Positions 33,001 to 46,922 of a stretch of DNA of 64,000 bases are shown here, piece after piece. The stretch's first letter is position 1; each line of letters begins with the position of its first letter. The stretch comes from Whitmania pigra (taxonomy: Eukaryota; Annelida; Clitellata; Hirudinida; Haemopidae). The notes beneath the pieces were generated by a model, which was not told the origin of the DNA, did not search any database, and was given only the letters and a program-made list of their open reading frames with translations. The DNA lies in contig JAJTWR010000231.1 of the NCBI GenBank assembly GCA_021613335.1, positions 2,423,501 through 2,487,500 on the forward strand, written 5' to 3'. The translations under genes were made by a program, and so were the position numbers.

Positions 33001-36000
33001 TCTCAATGGCGATCATATCAGCAGGATTTATGCCGGCACCGGAGCACTAGGAGGTGGAAGGTCAAAGGTCACTGATCTGTTGTCCGATTGTTCACGTCCA
33101 TGTTACTTTTTAGCACTTTATTGTATTTGGATTTTCTTGCAGTAAATATTATGGTGCTTATTTTAATGAAGGCTCAAGATGCAGCGAGGTCGGCGAACAG
33201 AACGATTCAAAACAACTTCTTGGATTCCGTGAAACAGGAAGCCATGAACATCCTCCTTCACGGAGCAACTGAAAGTGTTGAACTCTCGGACAAAGTTCAG
33301 ACACTCTTCGATACTGTGGCCCTCCCACGTAAGATATTGAATGTAATCATTTCTGTGGCCCTCCCACATGAGTTATTCAATGTGTTTATTAAGTCACAAT
33401 TTGTTTCTTATAAAAGTTCTTTTCAAGGTTTTTTTTTACTGGCTGCTCATAACTATTAGAATAGAAACATGATAATTTTATTGTAGCGCTTATTATAATT
33501 ATATTATGCAATAAATTTCTTTTCCCATTTTAATCAGTACCAACAGGAGTCCTAAGAAAAGCCATAGAGGATTTTGGTGATTATTCTACGACGTCGAATG
33601 TCAAAATCTCGGTTGGAACTTGGAATGTCAATGGAGGAAAACACTTCCGAAGCATTGCATTCAAGCACGAACATGTCACGGATTGGCTGCTCGACCTGCC
33701 TCAATCGACTGCTCCAATGAGTCCAGGTTCTTGCCATGAAATTCAGTTACTTTTATTCAGTGTTTACTCAAACTATGGAGAAATTCAAATTGTCTGGAAG
33801 TTGTTTGTATTCAATAAATACAATTCTAATCTGTTTGTATTTGATTTCAGAGATGTTGTTGTCGGATGTTGATTATTCCATTCCGAGTGACATTTTTGCT
33901 GTTGGTTTTGAAGAAATTGTTGATCTTAATGCTGGAAACATAGTCAGTGCAAGGTGAATGCAATATAATATTATGTTATGTACTAATTGCAACATAATAT
34001 TACATTATGTATTAATTGCAATATAATATTACATTATGTACTAATTGCAACATAATATCACATTATGTACTAATTGCAACATAATATTACATTATGTACT
34101 AATTGCAACATAATATTACATTATGTATTAATTGCAATATAATATTACATTATGTACTAATTGCAACATAATATTACATTAGGTACTAATTGCAAAATAA
34201 TATTACATTATGTACTAATTGCAAAATAATATTACATTATGTACTAATTGCAATATAATATTTCTTTTCATTGCTATCACTCATTCTGCTGATCTGAACT
34301 TGCAGAAAATTTGTGATATTTAGCATAATGTATTATTCTTATTGTTAATATTTGCTAAAACTGCTTGCAAAAAAAAAAGAACTTTAATGTAAACAAAATC
34401 AATTAAGTTCTGATCACAAATTAAGCTGAATTTCAATTAAATAAAGGAAGTTGAATTGTTATTAAAGATGACTTATTATCAAAGTTCAGTTATTAATAAA
34501 GATGACTTTTTCAAGCACACAGAACCAGAAAGAATGGGGCATTTACCTGCAGAAAAATATTTCTAGGGAGCATAAATACATCATTCTGACCTCATCGCAA
34601 CTCGTCGGCGTTTGTCTATTTGTATTCATCCGCCCCTATTTAGCTCCTCACATCAAGTTTGTTATTTTTTTTATTTATTTGTACAATTATGTCATATTCA
34701 TTTTAGCAATTTGTTAAGAAATTTCAATTAAAATCAGTATTTAATATTCCAATTAAAATATTTGTTTTTTCTTTGGATTGTTCATCAGCTTAATTACAAA
34801 CAAGATACAGCCATATTGGCCCTAAGTGTGTTTCCATGTAGCAAAACATGGAAACTTAAACTTCAGTTCTTAAAAATATAAATGCTAATTTCTTTTCCTA
34901 TGTTTTGCAGGAATCTCTCAGTTGTGAGTGTCAAAACTGGACTTGGAGGTGCAACGGGCAACAAGGGAGCAGTGGCCATAAGGTTTCAGTTGTTCAACAC
35001 CTCCGTCTGCTTCGTATGTTCTCACTTTGCAGCCGGGCAGTCGAACGTCAAGGAGAGGAATAACGACTTTCACGACATCGCCAACAAGATCACATTCCCT
35101 CTGGTATCCTTTTGTTGATGCTGCCATGAACATCGTAAATGTTTCTTGTCATCTATTTAAATTAATTCATTACATTTTCAAGGGCAAGAAGGTTTGGCAT
35201 CACGATCACTTGTTCTGGTGCGGTGACTTTAACTACAGAATCGACCTGAGCAAGGATGAAGTGAAGGATTTGATTGCCCACAAGAATTGGTCTGCATTGC
35301 AAGCACATGACCAACTCAATGTTCAGAGACAGGCTGGAAATGTATGTTTCAAGCTTTTGATTCAGTCATGCTACATAATAATAATTATTATTGTTATTAT
35401 CGTTATTTCACTATTGCCTAATTAATAAATATTTACTTTCTGTACAAATGATGAATTTGTACCCTCATGTTTACATTTTAACTTGAAGGCTCGCAAGTAT
35501 CATCAATCATCAATATTTAGGCATCATCAATATTTATAAAAATTATTTTGTTACAAAATGCTTGAAAGTACCAAACTCCACTTTTAATTTGTGAGTATTT
35601 TTGTGAAAAGATTGTCTGATGTTGGTGATTGTATGTTGACATTACATACAGTGGTGCTGAAGGAGTACAAGAATAAATGAAGGTTGGCTAAAGAAATAAA
35701 TAGTTGTTTGCTCATGACAGGTGTTCCAAGGATTCAGCGAGGGTCCAACAAATTTTGCTCCGACGTACAAGTACGACTTGTTCTGCGACGACTACGACAC
35801 CAGCGAGAAGTGCAGGGTGCCCGCATGGACCGACAGGGTGCTGTGGGTCTCGAAAACAGCCCCAGGTTTTATTAGTTTATCGCATTGAATATTGGTTATA
35901 TTCAATATTTCAATTCTCAATGTTCTTCATGCTTTCTGTTATTACTAAATCAAGATGTATCTTTCGCTTCAAACAATTGCGACTTAAGATTTAAGACATG

Positions 36001-39000
36001 TTATTAATGTTGCAAATGTTGTAGGTACTCAAAATGTCAACAGCTGCAAACTACTCCTGTACAACAAATCAGAGCTTAAAACTTCTGACCACAGGTTTTT
36101 CAATCATTTTCAAATGTTTTTCTTTCTTTCTTTATGATCCAACCTTAAATCAGAGGTTTTTCACATCTTTTCAGTATTAATTCTTATTTTTATTCCGTTT
36201 AAAGTAAAATTTAACGCTTAATTATTTTTATCGCATTATTTTATAGATAAATTATCTTTGTGACAATTTATATATTTCTCACAAATTATTGCATAACAGA
36301 CCAGTGATGGCAATTTTTGATGTCACCATCGTGAAATGTGATCCAGACAAGAGAGCAAACACGTTGAAGCAATCCATTTTGTTCCACGGTCCGACAGACT
36401 CGACGGTAACAGTGGACATTGTTTCAGAAAGTGAAAACATCGATGAAGAAGTTTTGGATGACTCAGTTGTTGATGACATTTTGGAAAAACTTTCTGAGTC
36501 TGGAGAAGTAATTCTTGTTAGGTGAGCATTGCTTTCTCAGGATTCATTCAGATTTAAACAAAGCATATATTACAAGCTACATTGCATACATTAGAGTACA
36601 TATATACTGCATGCATATTTATAAACAAGCATTGATATTAATGTACAACTTATAGCATTGATATATTGCTTCAATGCACGTGTTCTCACAAACCACAAAT
36701 GCAGGTTCACGAGCAACTCGACCTTGGACCTGACCTTTAAAACTGGGCAGCAGGCTCTTTCCTGCCTCGGCCTCAACAACTTGGAAGTTGGAAACAAACG
36801 TCTGCACGTGAGACCGAGGAACGTGAATTGGTTGGAATGCTTCGCCGACGAGTTGAACGAGGCGAGCAGGAGAGGAGCAGTCGACGTGGAACAACGCGAC
36901 GATGGAAACCTCACTTCAGACGACTCAAACTTACTGCTGTCCTTTGAATGCGGAGGTATTTGAAGATCAATCAATCGCTATTGCTCGGTTAATTATTCTT
37001 TGTTTTAATTAATTTAACATCCTTTTAGATTTAACATCCTAAATGTTTTAGGCATGCTTTCAGTAAAAGGTTCTAAAAAACCTTTTTATTTCAATTAAAA
37101 GTATAAAATAAGATCTTTTCAGAAGATGATGATGATGAAGAAGTGAGCAACCTAACAAAAGAACAGTCCATTGATGCATTGCTGTTCTCATCACTGCCAC
37201 CCTCAAGCAATTCTTCTCCTTTGAAAAATAAATCCAAGACTCCTGGTGGGCCAAAAATAACTGACTGAATAATAATCCACTTAGTAATTAATATATTAAT
37301 GTTGGAATGAGTAGTTAGCCTTTCTTTGTTGCATTGGATGCTTAGTTGTTCATCAATGCTTGCATGTGAGCTAACTTAGTTGCTTAATTACTTAGTAATT
37401 TCCTATTAGCCTTAACTTTCTAAAACGAGATGGTAATCCAATAATTTTAATGTAGTCTCCTATTTTAGGTTTTTATTTTTAACTAATCTATTAATTTGTT
37501 AACTTTAATGTATTTTTTTTCACTTCATTTACGAAACAAAAGTTTATTTATTTATGCTCTTCAAGACGTTATCAACCAATGTCTCTAAAATGTGACTTGT
37601 AACTAACTATGTGATCGTTGTTAGGGTGTCGGACGTACATGGATGATTTGCTTCTGTTAACCTTTCCTTCTGGTAAACCATCAAAACTACAGAATTTTTC
37701 CGTTTTTGTTTGTTGCCTGATACGTTTTGTCTGCAATGTGATGGCACTAACATCGTAGATTCATTGATTAATCTAATTAGTCAAGATTTTTAATTTTAAT
37801 TCTTTCAACAACTATTGTTTTTGTTGTTATTAATATTAATAATAATAATATCATTATTATTAATTTTTTGTTACTCTTAGTTATTATTACCATGTTAAGG
37901 ATTCTTGCAGTCTCCCTTGATCAGACTTATTTGTTCTATTTATAGAACCTACTCTGGAGTCATCATCACTTCCTCCTCAGATGGCCCAGAGGATGGCCAT
38001 CACCCCCACTCATTCCCTTCAATCAAATCAGGTGGATCACGTGAAAGGTGTTTCTTCGCTCATCGATGATTTCCTGTTCCTCGAGACGAACTGTTCGGAA
38101 AAACAACAGACGGCCTCTGAATCCATCGACGAAATGAACTCGGATCAAGTAACATTTTCATTGGAATTAAGAAATGCTTCAGGTGCTGCGAGCACATTGC
38201 ATGGCATGTTTTGTTGGATTTGAATTTCTAATTCCAGAAAAAAGTTAAACCTCCTCGTCCTCCGTCTCTACCCACTCGACCTCCCCCTCCTAAGTTTTTG
38301 AATGCAACTTCTCAAAAGCCAACACCTGTTGCAGGTAAGAGTGATTTTAATCAAGTAACTATATTTTACTTATTAATGATTGTTCATTGTTCAAGACTTT
38401 GATGTTGATGAACTTGTTATTGGTGATTTAATAGTAAAATTTCAATTCGGATATTACGAACATGTTGAATGAGATGTTCAGTTCTTTTGTTATGAATGAA
38501 GACATGTTGAATGAAATTTCCAAATAACAGTTGGTGGCACTTCAAAGCAGCAGGCTTCAACTCACATTGTGAAACCATTTTATGAGAGCAGGAATGTAAT
38601 ACCACAGGTATGTTTAAATTAAACATTATTAATTTGGTAATTAAACATTAATAATATTATCGGTTTATTATGTTTATTGTATATGCCATGGGTAGGAATT
38701 CTTCCCAAGAGTTGAATGATTTGACTGATATTTAAAAAAAAATCATGTTACTGAAAACTCTGTTGCCTCCTCTTTCTACAAGCATCACATGTGGTGCTTT
38801 ATAAATTAATTATTATTATTATTGGATTACATGCTTACTTGATACTGGGCAAGAAAATCTTAACTGATAAAAATCCTGTTTGCAGAACATTGGACTGCCA
38901 ACAAATGTTACAAGGACAGGAGCCAACAACATGGAGGATGCTGAAAAGTTGATTGAACAACTTCTAATGTCTAAAAGTGTCAACCAACCTCAGCTCAATG

Positions 39001-39826
39001 ATGCCTGTTAGGCTCTCATAAATGATTTATGTTACAACTTATACATCTTGACTCATTATCACTGTTACTATTATTCTTATTATCATCACTCAATAATGCT
39101 TTACATCGGTTAAGAAATTTTTAACAAAGTTCGGGTGTAATCATTTTAGTTCAGTTGTCTTTATGTTTGCTGCTTAATTATTTTCTAATCACTTTTTTTT
39201 TAATTTGATGAACAGCATCAGTCAGTTTTGGCCAACAGACAAATTCTGTTAGAACCACCTCAGTAAGTGAAGATACGAAGACGCAAGTTCAGGCACCTCC
39301 AGTGGCGACGAGACCAAAACTCAGAGAAGTTTCTTCGGGAATACAAAGAAGTTTTGACAAGAACCATTCTGCTGTAGGGTTCAATGCACAGAGGGGCACG
39401 ATATGGTACTCGGATGCATTCGATTCCCTTCCTCCTCAGCTCCACGATGAAGACTCATCCCTGCCACCTCCTTCGTCCCTTCCTCCGACTCTCTCTAAAG
39501 ATCCACCACCCGTCCCCAAGAACCGTCCCAACACCAAAGCACCCCCCATTCCAGTACCGAGGAGATTGGATCAAGTACAGAGAGGTAATGATAGTATTAA
39601 CAGTAGTCAAGAGAGTTTGGCCAGAGATCTCAATATGGAAGGAATCAATTCACTGCCCGCAATTCCTCCAAGACCGGCCATCCCTTTGAGACCTGCTCCA
39701 TCGATGCCAACAAGGAATGGATACCCTCCTCAGTCCCCTTCGGTTCCACAACCTGCTCCCCCTATCATCCCTGCACGAGCGGCACCTTCCCCTGCCATTC
39801 CTCCGAGGCAAAATATCGGAAGCTAG
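30037..39826 (+). CDS. SYNJ1: Synaptojanin (Sac1 plus inositol 5-phosphatase)
   Basis: Twenty-five exons join in frame to 1410 codons: 30037-30157, 30263-30349, 30412-30694, 30826-31051, 31335-31418, 31596-31754, 31984-32156, 32450-32531, 32912-33067, 33172-33328, 33538-33726, 33851-33953, 34516-34656, 34911-35103, 35183-35341, 35721-35865, 36025-36094, 36300-36521, 36705-36955, 37123-37245, 37946-38148, 38238-38334, 38531-38607, 38886-39006, 39216-39826. The Sac1 phosphatase is at about 1-505 with the CX5R site CLDCLDR (388-394). The 5-phosphatase is at about 530-850 with WNVNGG (538), GDFNYRI (732), PAWTDRVLW (805) and SDHRPV (840). An RRM-like domain (about 860-960) and a proline-rich tail (1110-1410) follow. 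The enzyme strips phosphates from PI(4,5)P2 to help uncoat clathrin vesicles at synapses. Both active sites look intact. The donor after exon 24 (T|GTTAGG) is weak; reading through it gives a stop two codons on, a possible short isoform. Confidence 0.95.
31778..31946. repeat. About 56-bp tandem repeat in synaptojanin intron 6
   Basis: Three copies of a unit containing TTAAATTAATAATATGTAAT and GGCCATATTTGAT lie just before exon 7. Confidence 0.85.
32752..32902. repeat. Imperfect tandem repeat in synaptojanin intron 8
   Basis: Repeated 'aagtaaatgaatattttaat' followed by 'aatccctatta' runs up to the acceptor of exon 9, where the last copy merges into the polypyrimidine tract. Confidence 0.8.
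33958..34262. repeat. 29-bp tandem repeat, about 10 copies, in synaptojanin intron 12
   Basis: TAATTGCAACATAATATTAC followed by ATTATGTAC repeats at exactly 29 bp (33984, 34013 and onward). It begins within 5 bp of the donor of exon 12, so the donor lies at the array edge. Confidence 0.95.
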
Positions 39827-40452
39827 AAACAGTTCTTACTTCATAATGGCTTAGTCGGTGTGGTATAACTAGCATGATTCTATTGCATTTGGTAATCTTG
39901 CTTAACACAAATTCTCCACTTGAAACGATTTATTTCTCAAGATTCAATTAGCATATCTGAGTTAAGGGCGTTTTCATCAGGTTCGAACATTCCACATTTG
40001 TATTAAAGTTATCCCACAGCCCTTTATTAATTGCTTGCACGCTGAAAAGATCATGCATTCCTCGTGTTAGTTTTAAGTTAGAAAATGTCGCTTTATAAGA
40101 TTTTGTGAGATGTTAACTGTGAGGCTTAGCCCTGGTCTGTGTCCATGTTTGTTTGTTGGCCAAAAATGAGTCCATTTGTAGGAGAAAATATTTTCTTTTG
40201 AGATTTCTTAGTATAGAACTTATAGATTAAACGATTGTGTCGCATTATATGATATTAAATGCTTGTTTTTCAATGTTTAAAGATAAAATTGAACCTTAAA
40301 AAGTAGTGGCAGGGTGCAGTAAGTCGGCCACAGTTTCCAATAAAGACGAACAATGAGCCTCGGTGTTGCAACCTCGGCTGACTTTTATGGTACTCAATTT
40401 TTCCCCTGCAATTGTAAATGTTCCTGCATTTAAATGTAACTGGAATTTTGAG

Positions 40453-40458
40453 AATAAA
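40453..40458 (+). terminator. Polyadenylation signal of synaptojanin
   Basis: AATAAA about 630 bp after the stop codon. Another AATAAA at 40339-40344 could serve an earlier end. Confidence 0.5.
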
Positions 40459-40479
40459 TTGTTATATCATTGCAAGTCC

Positions 40480-41469
40480 CTCCTGGTAATTTATTGTTTA
40501 TAATATGATTTATTCTTTAGTTAAAAAGAGATAGAAAAACTTTTATTAGTTACTTCACAGCGTTTTAACTCAGAAAGAAAAGTTACCATAAAAATAAATG
40601 AGTTGGGACATGATGAAATATGAAAAACTTGCATCTGAAAACTATGAGAATGTCTTGAACGACCTCAGCAAAACATTCAAAATGTCCTCGACCAATCTCC
40701 AAGCAGTACCAATAATACAGGTGTTGATAAGTGCACCGATTGCAAATATTTGATTGATTATTCAAGAGAACTGATCAGGTGGAAAGCAAAAGTGGTCTAC
40801 AAAAGGTCATCTGTCATTGAAAGCATGAACATCGAGCTGGGATTAAATTGAACGACAGAGCGAGTCAATCGAATGAGGTGATGAAAATATTTAACTAGAT
40901 GAAATGTTTCTTTGAACTTTAAAGATTATCTTAGCAGCAACCTGGTGGTTGGTTTTTTAATAACTAAACAGAACACTAAGAGTTTTACATCTGAATAGCC
41001 AAAGGCAAAGAAGTGTACTGCAAATGAAGCTACAGCTTTTAGTTGTTATCATGCACATCTGTTATCTGTTACCATGCACGTGCATCCAAACATTCTGAGA
41101 CATCAGCTGATGAGAAGGATTATGATCATAATCGAGGGTTCAACATAACACATTACTTAACAAACAAAAACATCAAATCATCATCATTTACGCCATAAAA
41201 TTTGAGAAATGCTCTGAAAATGACTTAAGAATCATAAGTAACATGATTCTTTTTGAGGTAAAAACGACAAAATGTAACTAATAAGGAGACCAATTACTCT
41301 GACCTTTAAGAACAACAATTGACCTCTGTTACCATTTATGTTTAATTAGGTAGTCAGTAATATAAGCAACCAATTCAATACTACCAACATCACTAAAAAA
41401 AGCACTGAAAAAAGAGAAACACTCGAAAGCAGATGAATGGATAGAAATAAAAAAATTGAAGCTGGCAGA
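40480..41469. other. Convergent intergenic region, synaptojanin/bestrophin
   Basis: The two genes end toward each other across about 1 kb. It should hold the 3' UTR of the bestrophin gene. No other gene is supported. Confidence 0.45.
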
Positions 41470-44400
41470 TCATTCATTTCCGTTCGCTCCTTTCCGCATA
41501 TCCCTCAGCTGACTGATGACGGACCCTATGAAGGCCTCCGGGCTTTCGGCAATCTCGGCCACTGGATCCAGGTAACCGAGAGAGGTAGGGTACTTGAAGT
41601 GGCTGGCGGTTTCGGACGAAGTGGATCCGATGCTGGAGGCACCGGGAGACGGCTGAGCAGGGTGCTTGAGTGAGGACGAGATTTGAATGGGACGTGGTTT
41701 GCTGAAGAGAGTCTTCTCGTCCAGGTTGGTCTTTGGAGAATTTGGACTTTCATCATCGCTCAGCTGGAACATGAGTTCATCCTGATGTTCAAAAAAGGTG
41801 ATTACGGCTTTAACTATTATTATTATTAATTATTAGACATCCTCGAGATTCCGAGTGATGCAACGTTAATGAAATTAGTAAAGAATTAAAACCATATAAC
41901 TTTAACTAAGAAATAGTTAATAATAATAGGAAAACTTTACATGTGAATGCTCAAAAAGAGCAACAAGGAACTTTTAAAAAGTAAACATTTTGATGGTGAA
42001 TGCAACCACAAATTATGTCACTCACCTGTGGTGAAGCCTTCACTGCATCGTCATCTGTTAGTAATTTTAAGAAACATTAAAACATCGTTTGCTATTAAAG
42101 TTATGAATAATATAAAATAATAATAATAATATACAATAAAATAATAATGGTAATAATATAAAATAAAAATTTCAAATAATATAAAATAAATATCTTTTTA
42201 TTTGTTGATGCAAGGAGAACATTCATAACCGATATCTCAGAATCGAAGAAAGAGATTTATCAAATGTTAGATAACATTATGATCTTAACATTATGATTAA
42301 AGAATTATTATCTGCCGGTTGAGTATTATGACGGTTATTATTATTATTAAAATATTATTTTATATAATGCTGGATAACATTACTCCTACCACCACCATCA
42401 TCATCATCATCATCATCAAACATTTAAATCATCTAAAGCATCTAAAAAACACTAACTCTTATTGAATGTCTTCATGGGAACACCAATGTTTGCTTCTTCA
42501 TCTCCTTCCAAAGTTGGATCCAATCGCGACACTTGACGCGACATAGGCAGTTTGAAGATGCCGCTCAACCTGAATGAACGCGAATTCTCGACGTCACCAT
42601 AATTCATCTAACGTCATCTAATATCCTTCCTTGTATAAAGTAATTGTATAAAGTAAAGTATAAAATGAATAATTTAACATGACATAAAACACAACAAAAC
42701 GAGAATCTTTTCACTTTGAACCGGTCCTCTTTATCTTCTTGCTTGCTTTTGACTTTGGTGATTTGGTCATGTCGACAACTGAACTCTGCCTTGAGCTGGC
42801 ATTAGAGGCGTGAAGGGTGGTCGTCGATGCCGAAGGTGGCAGGAACTGACTCTTGTTCGAAGGTATTCTGCACAAAAGTTGATTTTAGCCATGACCGTCG
42901 TGTTATCTATACATTATTTAAAATTTATTTTATTCATAATTCTTAAAAATATTATTTATAATACTTAATACAAGGATGATTCATCAATCATTTCAAACTT
43001 GATAAAGTCATTCAATAATATATAATAATAATAATATTCAACAATAACAACAAAAATAAGTACAAAGAGAAACAAGAAAATAATATGCAAAAGTTAATCA
43101 CTTTTTTTTTGTCTCATCATCGCTGAAGTTCATCATTTGTTTTTAAAATGTAAATGGAACATCAAGCATTAATTTATGCTCTTTAGGGTGGAAATAGAAT
43201 TGAAAGGGAGAAAGATTAAAAGCAAAGTAAAAAGTCAAAACGTTACTCGATGTTTGCAGCTGATCCGATGAACTCATCCTTCTGGAACTTCTGTGCGGCT
43301 TCGGTGTACGGCAGGTTGATGTTGAACGAGTCCCAATATTGGTCCTTGATCAACTCTGGGTGCTCCTGGTGCATTCCGTCGACTATCATGTACGCCATCT
43401 GAACAGGTGGAAATGTGAGGCAATGAAATTAGAATGTCATTCAATGCAATGTCCCCAACAATAAATGCTTTTCCCACACATCAAGTTATTTTCATCAGTG
43501 CAACAAATGAATAAATAATTTAAAAATGTTCAATTGATAATTTTTAAGCTTGTCATTCACGATTCAAAAGAAACATGAATAAGACTACCAAGGCTATCGA
43601 GATGTCATCCAAACACTTAATTAGGCCACTTAGGTTAATAAGCAGCAATAAATCAAACATCAACGAATGAACACAAGACTCTCAGAGAAGCTACAAAAAC
43701 TCATACAAAAACTCATACAAAAACTCATGCAAAAACTCATACAAAAACTCATACAAAAACTCATACAAAAACTCTTACAAACACTGATTTCTGCAATCAA
43801 AATATTTTGACAGAAAAACCACCACATTCCCCTCAAATACTGAGTTGTAATCATTGTGTTGTCATCATTGAGATTGAAATCAACAATGATAACAAAAGAG
43901 ACAATTATACAAAGTGCTTTCATGAAAGATGTGCACAGCAGCAAAATTGAATTATGTGCCTGTATTCAAATTGTCTGGCACTTGTTGACATAAATGTTAA
44001 TAATAGTAGGGCCTGTTTTCTTTGGCCATCATCATCATCATCATCATTTTGTCACCAAAGTCATCAACACTTAAACATCAAAGACAAAATCAATTAGAAA
44101 GAATGTCAATTTATGATTGATAGCAACTACAACATCAACTTAATAAGGAGTCATTTCCTACCCAAAACTGTACACATAAATTTCTATTCTTATCATAAAT
44201 TCATAACTTTCAATGAAATCTTGTAATTGGACCAACATGAATAAATGATTGGAATGATAATTTGAACCCCTTTGCATGTTCTGAAATGTGCACAGTTATT
44301 CGGTGCATATCAGACACATATTCAATAATAGAAAATATAAAATAAGTTCAAAATGTTTATATTGCCTTGTCATTTTAATGCCAATTTTAATAGTTGTGGT

Positions 44401-46922
44401 ATAAATAGACTTCAAACAACGAATAAACAAGTAATTATAGCAATAATTATAAACTCAAAGAATCGACTTACTGGCAGGTTACTGTCGATCATATTGTTCA
44501 CGTCGAAGTCGTCATCGTCCTCCCCGAACGGATTCACCAAACTCTCTGCAACCTGTCGGCACGTCGCAGTCGTTTTAGTCGACTCAGTCGAGTTAACGTA
44601 ATTGGATTTGAAGACATATTTATGAATTTTCTTTTTAAAATATCTTTCCTTAAGCAATTAATCAATAGCAAGCAATCACAAAGTACACCATTGATGAGAA
44701 AGACAACAGAATAACACAATTCAAAGGCAAAGACATGAAAAGCCAACCTTGAGCCAACCCATGTAGAAGAGGAACTGAAGGAAGGTGAAGAAAGGAAAGT
44801 AAAGATCTCCGTACCTTCCGATCTCGAGGAACTGTCGACCCATGAGGCACGAGATGAAGAACATGTACACCGCTATCGTCACCACCTGAATTAGAGGTCA
44901 ATGTTAAAATATTACGTTTAACATCAACTTAATAATTACTAGATTAGATATGTTCACGTATATTACAATCACTAATAGATACAATAATTAATAAGAAGTA
45001 TATTACACGGCATGCATAGCATTCCTGCATGTGACGACAATAACAATAGTTGTTATGTGTTCACAGCCCAGCCTGCCCTGCAGCATAGAGGCGTTATATC
45101 AATGGTGGATTGATTAAGAAGTGCCTCCACATCTTATCATGCTTTCGTGCCATCATCCAATTGCATTTAACATCATCCAATTGCATTAAACAATGCATTT
45201 AACATCATCCAATTGCATTTAACATCATCCAATTGCATTAAACATCATCCAATTGCATTAAACATCATCCAATTGCATTTAACATCTTCTGATTGCATTG
45301 TCATTAAACGTGGAAACAAATTTCTCATAATAACTTGCCTGAGTGTACACTAGGGGCACTGTAACGTTGTCGAATGCAAACAACGAACCACATTTTCCTC
45401 TGTATTCATTGATTTCCTTTAAATCGCATGCAAATAAAAAAATTATTAATATGAATACAAAGTTGCAGGCAATAATAATCTAGAATGAGCAATCAGACTT
45501 TGTTCTTAACATTATGAGGTTTGATACTTTTTCTAAGTGCAAAGAAATACACCAAAAGCTGATGATAATTATGAAGATATTTGTTGATAATATAAATGAT
45601 GGTAATAATAAAATAATAATAAAAGATAAAATAAAGTAGTAATAATCATAACAATAACAATCATCATCATAATATTTGGATACAAATCTAAATGACTCAC
45701 ATCTATAAGAGTCTTCACAGAGAAATCATCCTTGATTCTTCCTTCCTTCCTTGCCCTTAACACGAGACTGGCAGACCAGATGAGAGGAACAAAGTACTTG
45801 TTTGAATTAGTTTCCATGTTCTCCAAAATCTTCTGCTCGTTCGGCTCCAAGAATCCTGTGGAAAGATGACAGAACGTGGCAATCACTGAGGGAAGGTAAT
45901 TGCAATTGACGGCAAATAATTATTGCCATTTAGTTATAAGCTGCAATTAAGGCAAGAATTGACGGACAATTGCCAACGAAAAAGCAAAACTTAAACATAA
46001 TTGCAGCACTTAATTGCTCCTAACAAACCTCACCTGCATCGGTCATATGTTGAAGAGTTGGAAATCTTTTCTTGACAGGTGGACAGATGGCAGCCATAGT
46101 CATGACATGGGAGAGACACAAGTACCTCATGATCGTCCTCCTCATCATTCGACCTCTGTCGTCGATGCCTGATCAAACATTCATCAGTTGGCTTACTTTA
46201 TCCAATCTATTTAGGCCTTGCAATGGTGCATGCTGATATTTTCTGTGGTAGATCTCAGTGAATTTGGCCAATTGCCTAAGTCAATAAATTAACCCAAGGT
46301 CTCTCAAACCTATTAAGACTAACTGGTTAATAATAAGATTGCCTAATTACATTTTAATAAACATAAATCAATAACAGTAATCAATTGACATTAATGCATT
46401 AAATGTGATAATGTGGTTTGCTAGCCTGTTATCAGAGCAGATACAAACATGGCCATCCTTGTAGGGTAAGGAATTGTTTTAAACATTTCCCAGAATCTGT
46501 TTACCACCACAGATACATAAAAACCAAGGACAAATGCCAATGGAATCAAATTATTAAACTCCTGGCAATATATTGAAATTTTTTCAAAGAGCCTGGAATT
46601 CACAATATTTGAATTAATTAAATAAAAATAATTAGCCTAATTCACTAGTAATCTACCTCTTGGCTGGTTCATTCAGAATATATCTGTAAGTATAGCTCAG
46701 TGTAAAAAAGAGTACAGCAAAGACTGCAAAATCCTTCCAAAGTAATTTGTAAATGCTACCTCGCCATCTGTAGAATTAGCAGATTGTTGAAATTAATAAC
46801 ATAAAAGTAATGGTGGTCAATAAATAAAACAAAGTAAATTATAAACAAGGGCACCTGAGGAGTAATTTTAGAAAACAGGAAAACGAAGACGTCGCAACTT
46901 CTTTTGAGTATGATACAGTCAT
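41470..46922 (-). CDS. Bestrophin chloride channel
   Basis: Thirteen exons join to 563 codons: 46922-46855, 46767-46657, 46592-46426, 46168-46034, 45855-45701, 45416-45339, 44885-44748, 44552-44472, 43398-43247, 42867-42715, 42569-42457, 42054-42026, 41781-41470. The start reads [14 protein letters not shown], as in bestrophins. [20 protein letters not shown] (the pore-neck residues Ile76, Phe80 and Phe84 fall at the human BEST1 positions), [14 protein letters not shown] and the Ca2+-clasp acidic cluster [10 protein letters not shown] (292-300) are all present. Bestrophins are pentameric, Ca2+-gated anion channels of the plasma membrane. After about residue 360 the cytoplasmic tail is divergent, Ser-rich and encoded by small exons, including one of 29 bp; this part is less certain. 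Two introns use GC donors: CAG|GCTAGC after exon 3 and CAG|GCAAGT after exon 6. Exon 12 and the donors of exons 10 and 11 rest mainly on phase agreement. Confidence 0.93.
43691..43786. repeat. 12-bp tandem repeat in bestrophin intron 8
   Basis: About eight copies of AAAAACTCATAC with rare substitutions. Confidence 0.9.
45151..45298. repeat. 20-bp tandem repeat in bestrophin intron 6
   Basis: About seven copies of CATCATCCAATTGCATTTAA lie close to the GC splice donor of exon 6, which is at 45338. Confidence 0.9.

Noticed and set aside
40583..40765. 60-codon minus-strand frame between synaptojanin and bestrophin
   Set aside because: Short, low complexity, with no domain or splice support.
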